From Chenopodium formosanum (lineage: Eukaryota > Streptophyta > Magnoliopsida > Caryophyllales > Amaranthaceae): 64,000 nt of DNA. Positions 33,648-47,005 of the stretch are shown in pieces (position 1 is the stretch's first letter; each line of letters begins with the position of its first letter). The notes under the pieces are model-generated. The model was not told where the DNA came from. It was given only the letters and a program-made list of their open reading frames with translations, and did no database searches. The stretch lies in assembly GCA_024500155.1 (NCBI GenBank), contig CM044877.1, positions 79,100,001-79,164,000 of the forward strand, read 5' to 3'. Made by a program: the position numbers and the translations under genes.

Positions 33648-35512
33648 TTATATTACAACTAAGCTTTCCCTCTCCCAAACAGCGTAATCGTTTCCTGAAG
33701 TAGCAATCTTAAAATTTGATGGAACTAGGTCACCAACTTCAAACCTTGAACCAGTCTTAACAATAATCTTTTCATCAACCATGGCAACGTAGAGGTCGGA
33801 ATCCGAGGCCAATATAATCACTCTACTTGATTCACATATACCATTCCTTACCCTGATTGAAGCCAACTTAACGATTTCTTCCTTTAGTCCCCATTCGAAA
33901 AAATGATCATAGAACTGTAAAATCACAAAATATAACTTACGGTTAGTCTTAAAGATACTTTAAAACAATGTAACATAATTTTAAAAAGGAGTGAGGGATA
34001 ACTCAAGTAGTTAGAGCTTCTTTCCCAGTTTTAAGAGATTCTGGGATCAATTCTCATCACTACCTTTGTGGCTCTCTATACACCAAAAAAAAAAAATGTA
34101 ACATACTTACAATTGATGGAATACCGGGATGAGTAAGAATATAAGCATATCCTTGCATGACTTTATCAGATGGGAAAGGCCACAAATTTTGAGTAGAACC
34201 AGTGTCATGGTTATCAATGAAGGTAACAGCATGTCTTGGTGAAACTCCAATCATTCCACTCGGTCGCCCACTCGAGTCCTTCATTCGCCACCATTCGTCT
34301 AGGACTGCAGCCTGCAAGATACCTTTGGTAGTAAAATCGAACGCAGTAACAACACCTCCACCAGCATTTTCAACCCATGTAACCAGCTCATTTCTATGTG
34401 CATCCTGATTATACGCCGGCTTACCATCTTGAGTAGAAATCGAGTTCCAAAGTTCTCCTACAACAAAGTCTGGTTTAGTTTGCTTAACATATATCTTGGT
34501 TATGTTAGGTGCATAACCTCTCACAAAATCAAACCTCCATCCACTGAAACCAATCTCGGTTTTCAACCAATTCATCCAATCTGACAGCTCTTTCTGTACT
34601 CGTAAATTCAGATGATCAATATCAGGAGCAGCAGGATAACCATCTCCGGTATCTAGGTGGCCAGTGCCATCTGAATATTCAATATCATCCCTACAAATGG
34701 CCCAAGGACCCCAATCTAGGCGATCATCCGGAGTTCCTCCCTCGAATATACAATATATCCCTCTTGCATCTTTGTAGTCTGCACACCTATGGTTTATCAC
34801 TATATCAGCAATAGCTTTTATTTTCTTTTGGCGAAAAGCTTTGATCAATGTCTTCAGCTGAAGCTCGTTTCCGTATTGAGAAGCATCAAGATCATACAAT
34901 CTTCCTGGCAAATACCCTGCAATTCAAAGAGATGAATTATAAAACATAACTGATCGAATTCTTTCATAACAAACTTGTTACAGAAATATATATAAAGAAC
35001 TGGTAAATTCAAGTTTCTCTCTGAGATAAATCTGTGAATAACTGAATATATCTCCTCTCATAATCTAATCGTTTTCTTTTATTTTTTAAAGGATAAAAGT
35101 AAAATAATAAAGTGACACAGAATTCAATACATAAAGTTGTGAGAGGAGATAAAATAGAATGTATGATAAAAGGCGTTACCCTGAGGAGCAACCGAGTGGC
35201 TAGGTGGAGGAAGCCAAATATGTGTGACACCAGCTCTAGCAAGATCATCAATGGAGTTCAAGAGAGAGTTGTACAATCCTCCTTGTTTATTACATGACTC
35301 CCAATTGAATCCCTATTCAACAGATATTTTTGTGTTAAATGATATTATCTTAGAAACGGCGAATATTAGGCAGACAAATTCATTGACATAAAAACAAATA
35401 TCATGATCGGACAAAGACATACCTGGAACAGCAACGTCGGAGTAGGAGCGACAAGAAGAGGCGAAATGCCAAGAAGAAGACAGCAAAGAGAAACAAGAGG
35501 TAAGAACTTCAT
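33648..35512 (-). CDS. AMY1-like: Secreted alpha-amylase (GH13)
   Basis: Four exons: 35423-35512, 35180-35312, 34111-34916 and 33648-33914, giving 431 aa, the normal length of plant secretory alpha-amylases. A signal peptide of about 22 residues starts [15 protein letters not shown]. All GH13 motifs are present: [11 protein letters not shown] (113-122), [10 protein letters not shown] with nucleophile Asp204, VVGELW with acid/base Glu229, and FIDNHDTGS with Asp312. The C-terminal antiparallel-sheet domain is encoded by exon 4. The enzyme cleaves internal alpha-1,4 links of starch and is exported to the apoplast or secretory route. A TATA-like box (TATAAAAAG, minus strand) lies near 35727-35735. 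A SINE sits in intron 3, close to its donor site. All catalytic residues are intact, so a working enzyme is likely. Confidence 0.93.
33978..34094 (+). mobile_element. SINE in intron 3 of the alpha-amylase gene
   Basis: A tRNA-like head (GGATAACTCAAGTAGTTAGAG resembles box A, CTGGGATCAATTCTC resembles box B) is followed by an A-rich tail. It is flanked by an exact 11-bp direct repeat AATGTAACATA at 33967-33977 and 34095-34105. It is closely related to the copy at 60361-60481. The right target duplication overlaps the intron's donor region. Confidence 0.8.
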
Positions 35513-36428
35513 TATCTCTTCAACAATTATGATTAGTACCAAAACTCATCTATCCTTTAAGAAGCCATAAACCAATCATTATTGAATTATAAAATAATAA
35601 AAATCAAGTTGTTAAAAAGTCTTCGTTGTCTTGAAAGTCAAGCTAAGAACAAGTCGTTTATTGGCCTTGTTAAATTGTAATTCAACTATCTTGAACTTTA
35701 TCAAGACTGGTAGAAAACTATACATCTTTTTATACTTATGGTGAATTGCAGTCGACTTCGGTCGTGTACAACGGTTGCACAAGATATTTTAATTTCTTTG
35801 AATTTGAGATAGGTTGACACTGAGTACTAATTTTTGGACTTCATTAATGGACTGAATTGCTCAATAATTTTAACATAATACACAGTAAAACTATGCGCGG
35901 ATTGCTAAAAAATGGTGCACAAGCTCATATACTGGCCAGAAATTCAAGATGAGTCCAATGAAATTTGATTTCCACACATTCAAATACATCAAAGACATTT
36001 CAGAGACATGCTCAAAGGCAAGTCTGTAAAAACCCAAGTAATCATCTGAAACAGTAATGAACCAAATATCATTCATATCAAATGGGTATGAGGCGGATTA
36101 TCGAAGAAACCCCCCTGCTTTGACTTGCCGATAACTGAGCAACTACCAGTCAGTTCCTTGCCTATCACAGGACCTGAATCCTCTACCTGACAAGGAAAAA
36201 CGAATGTGCAAGCGATCCAGCACAAGCAGCAAATTCCCTGCTCATTGGGACTCAACGATCCGGCAAAAAAAGCAAAGACGGCTGAAAATCCCCTTATTAT
36301 TCACCATGTTTCAGGCATATTCCTAAGCTCATTTTCCTCACAACTTCTCTTGATCCAGCACAAGCAGCAAATTCCTGTCCACTCTCTCCCGCGATCGAGC
36401 GATCTCTCAAGCAATTGTCTTAAACCAA
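35513..36428. other. Intergenic between amylase and eIF4B-like gene
   Basis: It contains the amylase promoter and the 3' flank of the eIF4B-like gene. A 26-bp word starting GATCCAGCACAAGCAGCAAA is repeated at 36214-36240 and 36352-36376. Confidence 0.5.
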
Positions 36429-39400
36429 TCAGTAACCATTGATCTGAGGTCTTGGTGAACTGGTAAGCCTTGAAAAGGGCACCTGTGAACGAACAGGGAG
36501 CCCCTTTTGAGCAGGAAGTCCTCTTTGACCAGATAATTGATCAACAGGCTTGGGACCTGACACTGATCTTGAAAAAGCTTGTGCAAGATCAACAGCAGAA
36601 ACAGCCTTTCCAAAACGCAGTCCAGAATTGTCAGTGTCACTAGGCTTAGGCTGTTCAACAGGCTTGCGCCAAGTCTCTGGTGAAGGTTGCCTCTCCTGCT
36701 GATGCTTCTCGGTGTCTCGGCCACTTCTCCAGTTTTCATTACGCCAATTCTTTCTTTGCACATCAGCTCTCTGAATATCTCCTCTTTGGTCTCTCTTCTC
36801 ATGGCCTCTTCCAGTCCTCTGATCAATGGAAAGATTATCGATCCTTTCACCCTGGCGTGAGGTATTACCATATGCAGGAGCTGCTACTTCAGCGCGAGGG
36901 GAATCATTTTTAATCCTACACAAATAATCAATAATCCATACAAGTAAGCACGTAGAACTGATAGATAATCTAGTAGTTTAGTACTTAATGTACAGTTGAG
37001 AAAAATCCTTCAGCGTTTTAGATATAATACACAGATGAAATCAATTTTGTGGTTGATATAATGGGAAGAGTAATATCCTTACCGGCTTGGACCTTGCGCT
37101 TCATCATGGCTGTTGACAACATCATGAACACCACGCTCCTTCAAAATCTGGCCACATAAAAATAGTTTTTAGGACAAAAACAAATAACTAAACCCCCCAC
37201 CCCAAAAGAAAAAAATATTCATCCCTAAAGACCCTGGTATTTCCTTTTACTGCTTCAAATGCACCACAACCTCTTAACTGCAAGCCCCACACTCTGAAAC
37301 AAAAGAAAGCTTTCTATATCCTACAGAAAAAGGTAATAGGCTTTTCACCTTTCCCTTGTATTTCAATGTTTTCAGTCCGCCATTCATTCTGAGTAGCAAA
37401 CTAGTCCTTAATTTCAACCTCTAAACTACAGTCTCTAGCACTCGAAATTTGCATCAGTTCAACTCATGACTCATGAGGCTCCATGCCAATTGCTGTCCAT
37501 TGAACCATGTCAAAGAAGTAAATCCGAACATTTAGAGTTTTGGACACTAGTTGGACAGGACAATCCTAGCCTCCTGGGTGAGTCTGAGTATTACAACACA
37601 AGTATATCCAGAAAAAATAAAGGCTCACACAAGATAATCTTGAATTTGAACATTTACCATTTCCCTTGGCCGAGCACCACCAAACACCGCCTTCCTGCAT
37701 TAATGCAAACGGATAATTAACTCTAAAGCCAGTTTTATCAGGATTCAGGAAATCACAACTCGGCACAACATATTAATCCCACATAACAAACATTTTAGTC
37801 TTAAAAACAAAGATCATTTATTATAAACCAGAATACAGCCTTATAAGGAGGACAAAGTACATGTTGAGAATTAATTGAAGAAACTATGTAATGGTAGAAA
37901 ATGAATCAGCAGAAAATTTCTATTGTAAGGAAACCATGGGGTGATGGGACTATGGGAGTTTGTGAGTATGCAAAATATCAGTAAGAACACTAACAAAGTA
38001 CCTTCCTGTCACCATAAAACAGTAACTAAATAAGTCTACATTACATTGTTAATCTGTAACCTTGCCCTTCAAAATTAACCTCAACCCCACCAAAATACCT
38101 CATATCCTGAAATTCCTGATCATAACTTAAGGAAGGATTTGATGCACAGTCTGCCCCTCCAATAACTTAGAGTTTGTTTCCAATAGAAAATTGACTGAAG
38201 CAAAATGCCTACTACTTCACAATAAACACAAAGAATAGACGGAACCGTTTTAATTAAGGAAATTACTTTAATGCTAACGAGTATTAAACATTTCAGGTTC
38301 ACATCTTCCCCTACCTTTGATCACCCACATACCCAATCTCCACCATATTCTATATTTTTGTTGCCACAGAAAAGCCTACCAATACCAATTTGAGTGACAA
38401 ACAATTTAAGACTACCGTTAAAATGACCTTGTCCAGAATTCCACACAATTAACAAATTTAACAGAGCTGAATAGAAAGCTAAGTTATGACATAATAATGA
38501 CCAAAGAGAAAAAAACAGAACCAAAAAATAAATAAATTAAGTGCTACCAAAGAAAGGAATTGGTAGCAGAAAGGAGAGCTCCACACACGAGCAAAAGGGC
38601 GATTTTTATCTTTTCTCAAACAAGGAGAAAGAGCAGTGCAACACATCAGGACATCTTCTCAATCATTTGAGATGCAGACAATTGATAAATCCATGCATAT
38701 GTTCATATCAGATAGGGCAGCAAGAACATACAGAATTAGCCTTCTCTAAAAGTCCTGTGGTAGCTTGGGGTGCAATTTGTAAATCTACTAAATAACTCCC
38801 AAACCATGCTCGGTTTTTAAAATTTATAGTAAGTGAAATTCAAATATAGAAGTTTCAAGAAAAATGAGCACAACAATAAATAATGAAACAATAAAGTTCC
38901 TAGACGAATTAATAATTCTTTCAAAAAAAATAAGGCAAATTAATATTAATGTAAAAATCTAAATCAAATTTTTTTTTTAAAAAAAAAGTGAGAGAGAAAA
39001 GAATAAAGTAGAGTTTAGGAGAGAAAATTCCCTCCAAAAATACTCTACTTGAGTATAGGTCATACATTTCTTTGAGAGGTTAAGCCGTTAAGGTGTGAAA
39101 ATACTGAGAAATAATGTCAACTGAAACATTGTTTGCCTTGGGAAACATGTTTGGAATGTGCAAACAAGGATGAGAGCATGTGACTAGGCGGATGCACCAT
39201 AATGCAGCTTACAGTTGCAGCTGGGTCTGAAAATCAAGTTATGAAAGGCATAGTGAAAAAATGGCATTGCTGATGCCACATGGCTTCGTGAATCTTCTCG
39301 GCAGTATTACTCTTACTTCAGGCTATAAATTAAAAAAAAATGGCCAGGAAGAAATGCTCAACTGGCCAATTTAGGTTTGGGAATGCCACAATGAACCTAA

Positions 39401-41726
39401 GAACTTAACTGCAGGTTAATAAGAGGCTACTAATTTTATTAAAAAAAATGAATGTGGCTACTAATTTTATTAAAAATAAATGAACGTTATAGGGGTCTAT
39501 GATAATCAGAACTGCATACTCAGTCAACCTACCAGAGACTCATGATCATATGTTTTATTTATTTGTTCTTTTACAAAATAACAAAAAATAAAGAAAATAA
39601 ATGATGGCTATATACAGATAAAAATAAGCATTCTATTTAAAACCTCCAAACACAAGTACCACAGATACCTCCTATTAGAATCAGAAACCACTTCCCACCC
39701 CACCTCACCCTCCTCTTATAGAAAGGTTAAGGAGAAGGAACTTTGGCTTAATCTACCAGAAACATAAAAGCACTTGTATGCATTATATAGAAAACACAAA
39801 GACTCACTTAAAATGAATCATCAAACTTGATCAAAAAATTCAAATCACATGCTATAAGCAATAACCCACAGAACCCCACCCTCCCTCCAATACCCTAAAA
39901 AAAATGCTCAATTTATAAAAAAGCAGAACAAAGTAGGGTAAAAAAATATGTCAGGCTACCACAAATCAGAAGCAACAGGGCAAGCTGCCTATGTCAAAGT
40001 AAGGAGATTCACTAGAACTTACAAAATACAGATTGGACTTAAAGCTATTGGTTTAATAATCAAAAGAAGGATGCAGGTAGAAATGAGCTTCCTGAAGCAT
40101 CCAAGCAAGGAACTTACCTTTCTCTTTGAATATTTCCCACTACATTGTCAGCTGGCTGTGAACGTGGCTTTAAGTTCAACTTTGGACGCTCCACAACCTG
40201 ATGCCCAGCTGCTTCATTGCCACTTACTCCAGGTTTCCCCTGGTTTGCTTCACTACTAGTTGGTCTAGGTTTCACATGACTTGCATTGCCATGGATTCTG
40301 TCTGAGTGACCAGTATCAATTGGCTGTTGAAAACCCTTCATAAAAACAGGAAGATGGACACAACAATTACCATAAGCATTCACAATAGAGAACCTACAGC
40401 CTAGATATCAGACAATTATCAAATTATCATATTAATCATACCTGCCTATAGTCAACAGAAGATGGCTCTTGGACATCCAAAGGCTTGGTTCTTGGCAGTA
40501 GTTTCAACTTAGGCCTTTCAGACACTTCTGGCGGCTGCTGCAACAGAGGACCTCCATACTTTCCATCAGGGTGAGCTGGTTGACCCTCGTTAGTAAACAG
40601 CACAGAATTCTGCACTGGAGAATGCACCCTCTCAACACCAGGCATCTCCTTAAAACCACCACGAATCCCGTCTTCTATTGCAAGACCCCTTTCAACCTGC
40701 CTCACCAATGTAGTGTCATTATATTCCCTTTCACAAGAAATGTTTACACCACCACCATAAGAGTCACTCTCCCTCCCATTCAAACTATTAGGCGAATCAG
40801 ATGACCTAATGACTTCTACATCCACCTGATGTTGCACTGGCTTAGTCTGCCATCTCCCTGACGAAATCTGGTCTAGTGCACTTGCTTGTGCAAACTTAGA
40901 AACAGTATTCTGCCCACTCCACAAAGATGGCCCGGCATCAGACACAACACGAGTCTCTTTCTTAACACCCCACGCATTTGGCCGAGAACTCCCACCTGCA
41001 CCTGAATGACCTCCCTCAACAACCCTAGCTGAGTAAGAGCTCCCCCCAGATCCCCCCATATGAGGCACCACAGGTCCCAAACTCGGTTGCCCAGAAAACT
41101 TTCCAACATCAGCTCGATGGTCAGACCGAATCGAAACCTCAATACTACTATCATCATTCACAGTCCTACGAGGAGCAGAAGCACCCCCATCAAGCGGCTT
41201 CCTTTCATCCTCATCAAAATTTCTACCTATGTTAGCAGTACTAGTAAGAAAAGGGGTCTTATTATCATCCAAACTTCTAATCGAACCCGACGAGCTCGGG
41301 CGCAATCGATGGTCAGATCGACCCCCCATTGGGTTTCCCCATGAGCTTTGTCGATCAAAACCCGGTCGATCAGCCGGCCTCGCAATCCTGTTTTCATTCG
41401 CATAAGCAATATCAAGCTAGGGTTTTCAATCATAGATCCAATCCAATAAAAAACACAATAAAAAAAACATCCTTTTCCACACAAATTACAATCAAATAGC
41501 TAAAAACAAAAATCAAATTGAAACCCAGATAGCTCAGATCTTAGGGCAACCAATTATCACATCAAAATCATAAATTTCTACAAATAAAATCAAAATCAAA
41601 GTGAATCAATAAGAATAGAAGAACATACACGCCAGGTGCAGAAGGAAGAGAAAGGTCAGATGGGATAGAACCGCCATGAAAATCCTTGAGAGTCATGGTG
41701 CTTCCGCAAGTTTTCTTCTTCGACAT
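36429..41726 (-). CDS. eIF4B-like, RG/SR-rich conserved plant protein
   Basis: Six exons: 41629-41726, 40442-41387, 40118-40335, 37658-37694, 37083-37147 and 36429-36915. All phases agree and give 616 aa. The start MSKKKTCGSTMTLKDFHGG is followed by SIPSDLSLPSAPG, then a long disordered Ser/Gly/Arg/Pro-rich protein. Repeated ERPKLKLLPRT and ERPKLNLKPRS words (about residues 330 and 400) and FGGARPREMVLKERG (about 424) resemble the FGGAKPxxxxxxRE motifs of translation initiation factors 4B/4H. This suggests a role with the translation machinery. I recall relatives annotated only as 'eukaryotic translation initiation factor-related'. No RRM domain is visible, so it is not classical eIF4B. Intron 3 is unusually long (2.4 kb). 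The 5' flank has a CT/GA-rich leader. Confidence 0.8.
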
Positions 41727-42935
41727 TTTTTCACACACTTTCTCTCTCTCTCCCTCCAACTGAAATCAAAACCCTAAAAAATTTACAGAATCTGGGAAAT
41801 GGAGGAGAGAGAGAAAGGGGAAAAGCGCGAAAAAGATGAATGAATGAATGAAGGAAGGATTAGTGGAATCGATGAACCCAGAAAGGGGGGAGGAGAGAGA
41901 AGAAGAAGAAGTGTGAGATTGATTCACGGGAGAAGAATTTGTTCATGTTGTTGGGCTATTTTTATTATTTGAATAAATTAACCATATTATTATTAATTAA
42001 TTAATTAATTACTTGTTTTATTAAATTGAATCAATGATTAACAATTGTCTGATGAATGATGATCCTTTATCTATTTTGCCATTTGGTGCTACTCTGATCC
42101 AACATCTGTGATATGTTCTAACTTATAAGAAACTAGAAAGTGACTCTTTAATTTAGTTTAAGGGCGCTCGTCAAAAAAAAAAAGTTTTAAGGACAATTTT
42201 AAAACGACTTTTCATTTTAAATATGCATGTTGAGAAACGAGTTTGACCATAATTTATTTAATTACTATGAGTATATGTTAGTAGAATTATAGGAAATAAT
42301 ATATCATGGAATTATATGTATTATGACGAATTCAACGGTATATTATATAATAGGAGTAATATTTATTTTTTTATAATTAGTAATATAATTAAGTTAAAAC
42401 CAATATGTTAATAGTAAAAAAAAAGTCAAACTTAAATAAACATGGAGGGAGTAATCAATTTTTGGTCCAGATGATAGGATATTCGGTACATTAAGGGTCT
42501 GTTCTCATTGACTGAACTCAGCTGAACAAACTGAACTGAACTGAGCTAAGCTAAACTGAACTGAAATGAATATTTTATAAGAGAAGGAAATTAGGAGCTG
42601 AATTGAATTTCAACGTATGAGAACAGGCCCTAAGTTGTTGTTAAATGAATTGAGGCATAAATGGTTAGATAATACTCCCTTCATCAAAACATAATATTTA
42701 CATATATTCTATGTAATCCCTTTGTGTTTATTTAAATGCGTCAGTTTTACTGGCATATTTATCAAGACGCAACTTTAACCATTAATATTTTCAATTGTAT
42801 ATTAGTAAAAATTATAACAAAATCATATTATGAAACTAGACATTATGACTAATCTAATGATATATTATGTAATAACATCTATTTATTTTTTTTTTATTTT
42901 TTTTTTATTTTTTTTTTAATAGCAAAAATATTTCA
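41727..42935. other. 5' flank of the eIF4B-like gene and repeat remnants
   Basis: 41740-41930 is CT/GA-rich and probably the leader and promoter of the gene to the left. A MITE lies at 42494-42631. The rest is AT-rich, with A-tracts near 42171 and 42418 and T-tracts near 42887-42919. Confidence 0.5.
42494..42631. mobile_element. MITE, hAT-like ends
   Basis: AGGGTCTGTTCTCAT at the left and ATGAGAACAGGCCCT at the right form inverted ends of 15 bp. Between them is GCTGAACTGAACTGAA-type low-complexity sequence. A half-copy with the same GAACAGGCCCTTA end lies at 55018-55051. The target duplication is not clear. Confidence 0.7.
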
Positions 42936-43452
42936 TTAATTTAAAGTCATACGACATCTATAATAGAGATTCGACGTTAACAAATACATAAGATATTGAA
43001 TCAAATAGAATATTCCTTCATAAAAACTACGATCGTCGAGTAGATCTTGCACTGCGGAGCATCTCCCGCTTATATCGCTGAAAATTACAGCCTTGTTGGA
43101 GAGACAATCTAACGATCCTTTGTAGCAGTGAGGATGTTTTCCTTCTGATTCATTTGTTCGTATTCGAAAACTTGATAACTTTTTCACTAACGAAATAATT
43201 TCACGACAATCCATTAGATCTGCTACCATGGATTCAAAACTAAGAAATTTCTCCCTCGAAAAGAGGAGATAAACCTTGTCTTTCGAAGGAGGTCGAAAAA
43301 CCCTTGTCTTTCGAAGGAGATCGGAAACTCTTTCTTTCGAGGGAGAAAAATTCCTCCCAAAAGGAGGAAGTATTATTATAAACCTTAAAAAAACAATAAA
43401 GAAACAAGGATTGGGGCTTTCCACCGATTAAAATCGATGGAAGCCCCTTCAA
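42936..43452 (-). other. Unrecognised open frame, probably not a gene
   Basis: A 162-codon frame (42936-43424) and an overlapping 70-codon frame start here. A repeated 24-bp word with CTTTCGAAGGAG at 43280-43345 gives the frame its repeated Arg/Ser/Phe segments. I recognise no domain, and there is no sign of splicing or conservation. It may be a repeat remnant. Confidence 0.3.
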
Positions 43453-43979
43453 AATTCAACAATGGAGGCTAGGGTTTTTGAGAGAGAAAGGAGGAGAGAG
43501 AGGAGAGAAGGGACATTTATTTATTTTATAGAGTTGGAAAAATTAAGTCAATCATGGTATGTAAATAGTGCAAAAGTCAAAGTGATCCATTAAAAAAAAA
43601 ATAATTAAAAAAAAAAAAAGAGGAAGTAATTTAGAATGTTCACAAAAAATCTTGTTGCTACTTAAAATGGAATATTTATTTACTTAATTCATGTGATCAC
43701 TTGCCTCCTTGACTACCTTTCTTCTTCTTACTTTCACTCCATGTTTCCAACTTACTAAATTCCTTAATTAATACACGAATCCAAACTTAATAAGAAGATT
43801 ATTTGTAAGCAAATTATATTACAATAGCTAGTAAGCTAAAAATGACCTTAATTTAATTTATACTTCATTTATTCTCTTTTAGCTAAACATTTTGACTTTA
43901 TTTATTTCACGCATGCAAATACATAATTTCAATCATTTACACTCCGTATCTCTAATTATAAATATGTCATGATTCGAAT
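43453..43979. other. Intergenic, nothing recognised
   Basis: AT-rich DNA downstream of the terpene synthase gene, with A-tracts near 43590-43619. Confidence 0.5.
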
Positions 43980-46900
43980 TCAAAGTTTGAGTGGTTCAAT
44001 GAGTAAACGTTTGATCTTGTTCTTTGTATCACCATCTTGAACGCTAAAACCATCTCCTTTTTTATATATGAAATGGCATACTCTTGCAGTGTTTATAACA
44101 AGATTCACAAATGTTTGCTGCTTTGAAGTCGCACTGAGTAACTCCATGTTGATTTTACTCCAAGCACTGTCAATTATATCTTTCATATGCTCCCTAGCTA
44201 TCTCCTCTGTTACACCCGCGTCTACCATGTAACACATGATGGATGAATGTGCATCACCCCTCTCAAGTTCCGCCTATTGAAAGAGAGAAATACAACATAA
44301 AGTCAATCTCGAATTTTTTCATATTACATAAATTTAAAGGTATGTACGTTTCAAAATAAAAAATTCCACATTATTACGTGTACAAAAATCAAAAAAATTC
44401 ATCTAGCCTAGTAGTTGTTACGTTCTTGCTAGCTAGCTTTTTAGACTCATAAAATTTTGTAAGATACAATATAGTCTGGGTGCCTATTAAACATTAGTAC
44501 GTGTTATGTTATAGTACCTTACAGATCGGCCAGAACTGTAAGCTCAGGCCGATCTGTAAGGTACAACAAGTTACAGTTTCTTGTACTTACAGCTGAAGTT
44601 CCTTGATCATTCAAGAGTCGAATGATTAACGACGAGTAATAAATGAGATCTTGACTGTCATCCCACTTATCATTGAGCTCCTCTGATGTACAATCAGCTG
44701 TGCAGAGAAGAGCAATAAGGGAAAGCAAAGGTCCAGAGGAAGAGATCCATGCTGAATTCAAATAATCGTCGAGTGATGGTATATATCGCTTCTTGTACCA
44801 CCAAGCTTCTCTTAGCAGTGCTTTGCAAAAATCAGCCCACTAAAAAAACAAAAACATATATATCTGTTGATGAGAATTGTGAACTCAGGTTTTTTTATAT
44901 GCAGTAGCAATCAAAAATAGTGCAGAAAACTTACGCTGGATTTTAAGAAAGGTGATATGTTGTTCCAGCCTTTAGCTTTTTGGATATCAGTAGCAATTTC
45001 ATTAGTAGTTGTTACTAGTGCCTGGAAGCAAATCTTCATGCACTCTGGAAGTTGTTCAACTTCTTCATAATCCCATCTAAAATGTGATGCATATATTAGA
45101 AATAGTAACGAACAGTGTCAAATCCAGAAAACATATTCAACTAGGTCAAATACATTTGATAAATTTTAACGGGATAATTTTAAAAAAAAAAAAAAATAAA
45201 GCAATTTTTATAGGAAAAAGTAAAATTATATAAGGTTTTTTTTTATGTTTCAAGTGGGGTCAAGGGACCCTAGTAAAATGTCATTAAACATTGCCTAATA
45301 ATGGTTAAAATGTGTAAGAATTTAACCTTATGTGCCAATGTTTATCATCTTATTCAAATAGGTAAAAAGTTACGTATTTTAGCCAATGATTTATGTAGCT
45401 ACATCTACATGTGTACGTACTAGTCTGAACGTGAGGCCGTGTCTTATACAGTAATAGGCTATTTGAGATACATAGTACTTATAAACCAACCTCTCTACAA
45501 TTCTGGTGAAACACTCTAGCTCTTCCAAAGAACCATATATATCATACGCATCATCAAGAACAAGTACAAAAGTCACAACTTTTGTAAGGCATTTTCTGAG
45601 AAGTGAATGTTGTGGTTCACACGCGACTCCAACTGTCCATAAGAAACTCTCAACTAATCGATCACGTGTGAAGCTAATATTTTCTATTAGCCCAAGATTT
45701 TTCCACCATCTGAAAACACAGAAAAGAATAAGAGTCATTTAGAAAATACGATTTACAAATGTCAACATTAATGTTCCTACTGTCACTATTTTGGTCACAC
45801 GACATTTAAAAACAGAGGGACTACACGCTAATATTATTATTATTATTATTATTATATCCTTACCGCGACATTTCTTTGAGATCTTCCAAGTGCATGGCTT
45901 GTACAATGTTGAAATTTAGCTTAGCCAATTCAAGTAATATTAGATTTTTATTATCTTTGAGTTCATAAACTCGAATTTGGCGGGTGACATCAAACCACAA
46001 TACTTTCCTATGGCATGGAATTTCTGAGGCAAAAGCAACTTGTTTGGCAAGGTTAACATCCATGTCGAAATAGTTGTCTGCGAGATACTTTTGGGAAAAA
46101 GCCTTAGCCTTTTCCATAAGCTCTTCACCGTCCACAGCTAGGAAACAAGCCTCAAACAGCTCAAGGATGCCTCTAATGTCGAATTTTGAACTCGAGTTTT
46201 CCTTGAAGAAATCCACCTCACCAATGAAATCGACAAACATTTCTGAGAAATCAAACAATTCAGTATTATTAGTACTTTTACTATCGATTTTTTAGTCTTA
46301 ACTCTTAAGGTTTAGTATGCAAGGATTTCATCACCTTGTGAAACATTATATCCATGCTGCCGAAGAAGCCTAAAACTTAGTGAAGTGCTTAAGATATTTT
46401 GTTCAAAACAAGCATTATTATTGCTGTTCAAATTAGAAACCATGGAATCAAGGGTGTCCATGATTTCCATGTGTAACGCGTTGGACAGACCGAGTTTCCT
46501 AATGGTTTCGACTATGCGTGGCTTCGACAACTCTGGTGCTTCACTCAACATATGCATAACCTTAACCTTAAGCTTCTCTGCACGTTCTCTGTATTTTCTT
46601 TCCTGCATTAAAAAAATTCTAGTTATAGTACTCTGCATTTTATTGTGGATTATGTATGTAACAAAAAAAATAGTTAAACTTCTAAGTTAAAAGGCGATGA
46701 ATTTTGACCCGGGGCATGTTATGTGACATTGACAGTCTAATAACTCGAACCTATATAGTAAAAAATGAGTACTATAGCTATATACGAAAATATAAGATCA
46801 TCGAACTAAAACGCGAATATATATAGATTATGTATCATGTCTCACGTACTGTAAATTCACTTGTAAGGGATTGAACGAATTCATAGCTCCAGATGTTTGG

Positions 46901-47005
46901 CTTGTAATTAGCACTTCGTCGTTCATGTGTTATGCCACATGAATCCGATTTCATCTCATAAATTGGCTGGTTTAACTGGTTTTGGGTATAGTTTGTGTTG
47001 TTCAT
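43980..47005 (-). CDS. TPS: Terpene synthase (class I, six-intron type)
   Basis: Seven exons: 46850-47005, 46335-46602, 45864-46242, 45491-45709, 44935-45076, 44591-44839 and 43980-44273. All phases agree, giving 568 aa. Six introns is the usual pattern of angiosperm TPS-a/b/g genes. RRSANYKPNIW (29-39) is the RRX8W motif. RDRLVE lies at 283-288. DDAYD at 320-324 is the DDXXD metal-binding motif, and NDQGTSAAE at 465-473 is the second (NSE/DTE) motif. Only 28 residues precede RR, so no plastid transit peptide is evident. A cytosolic enzyme acting on farnesyl diphosphate, or a short TPS-b form, is possible; the product cannot be told from sequence. A TATA box (CTATATAAAC, minus) lies near 47090-47099. 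Confidence 0.92.
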
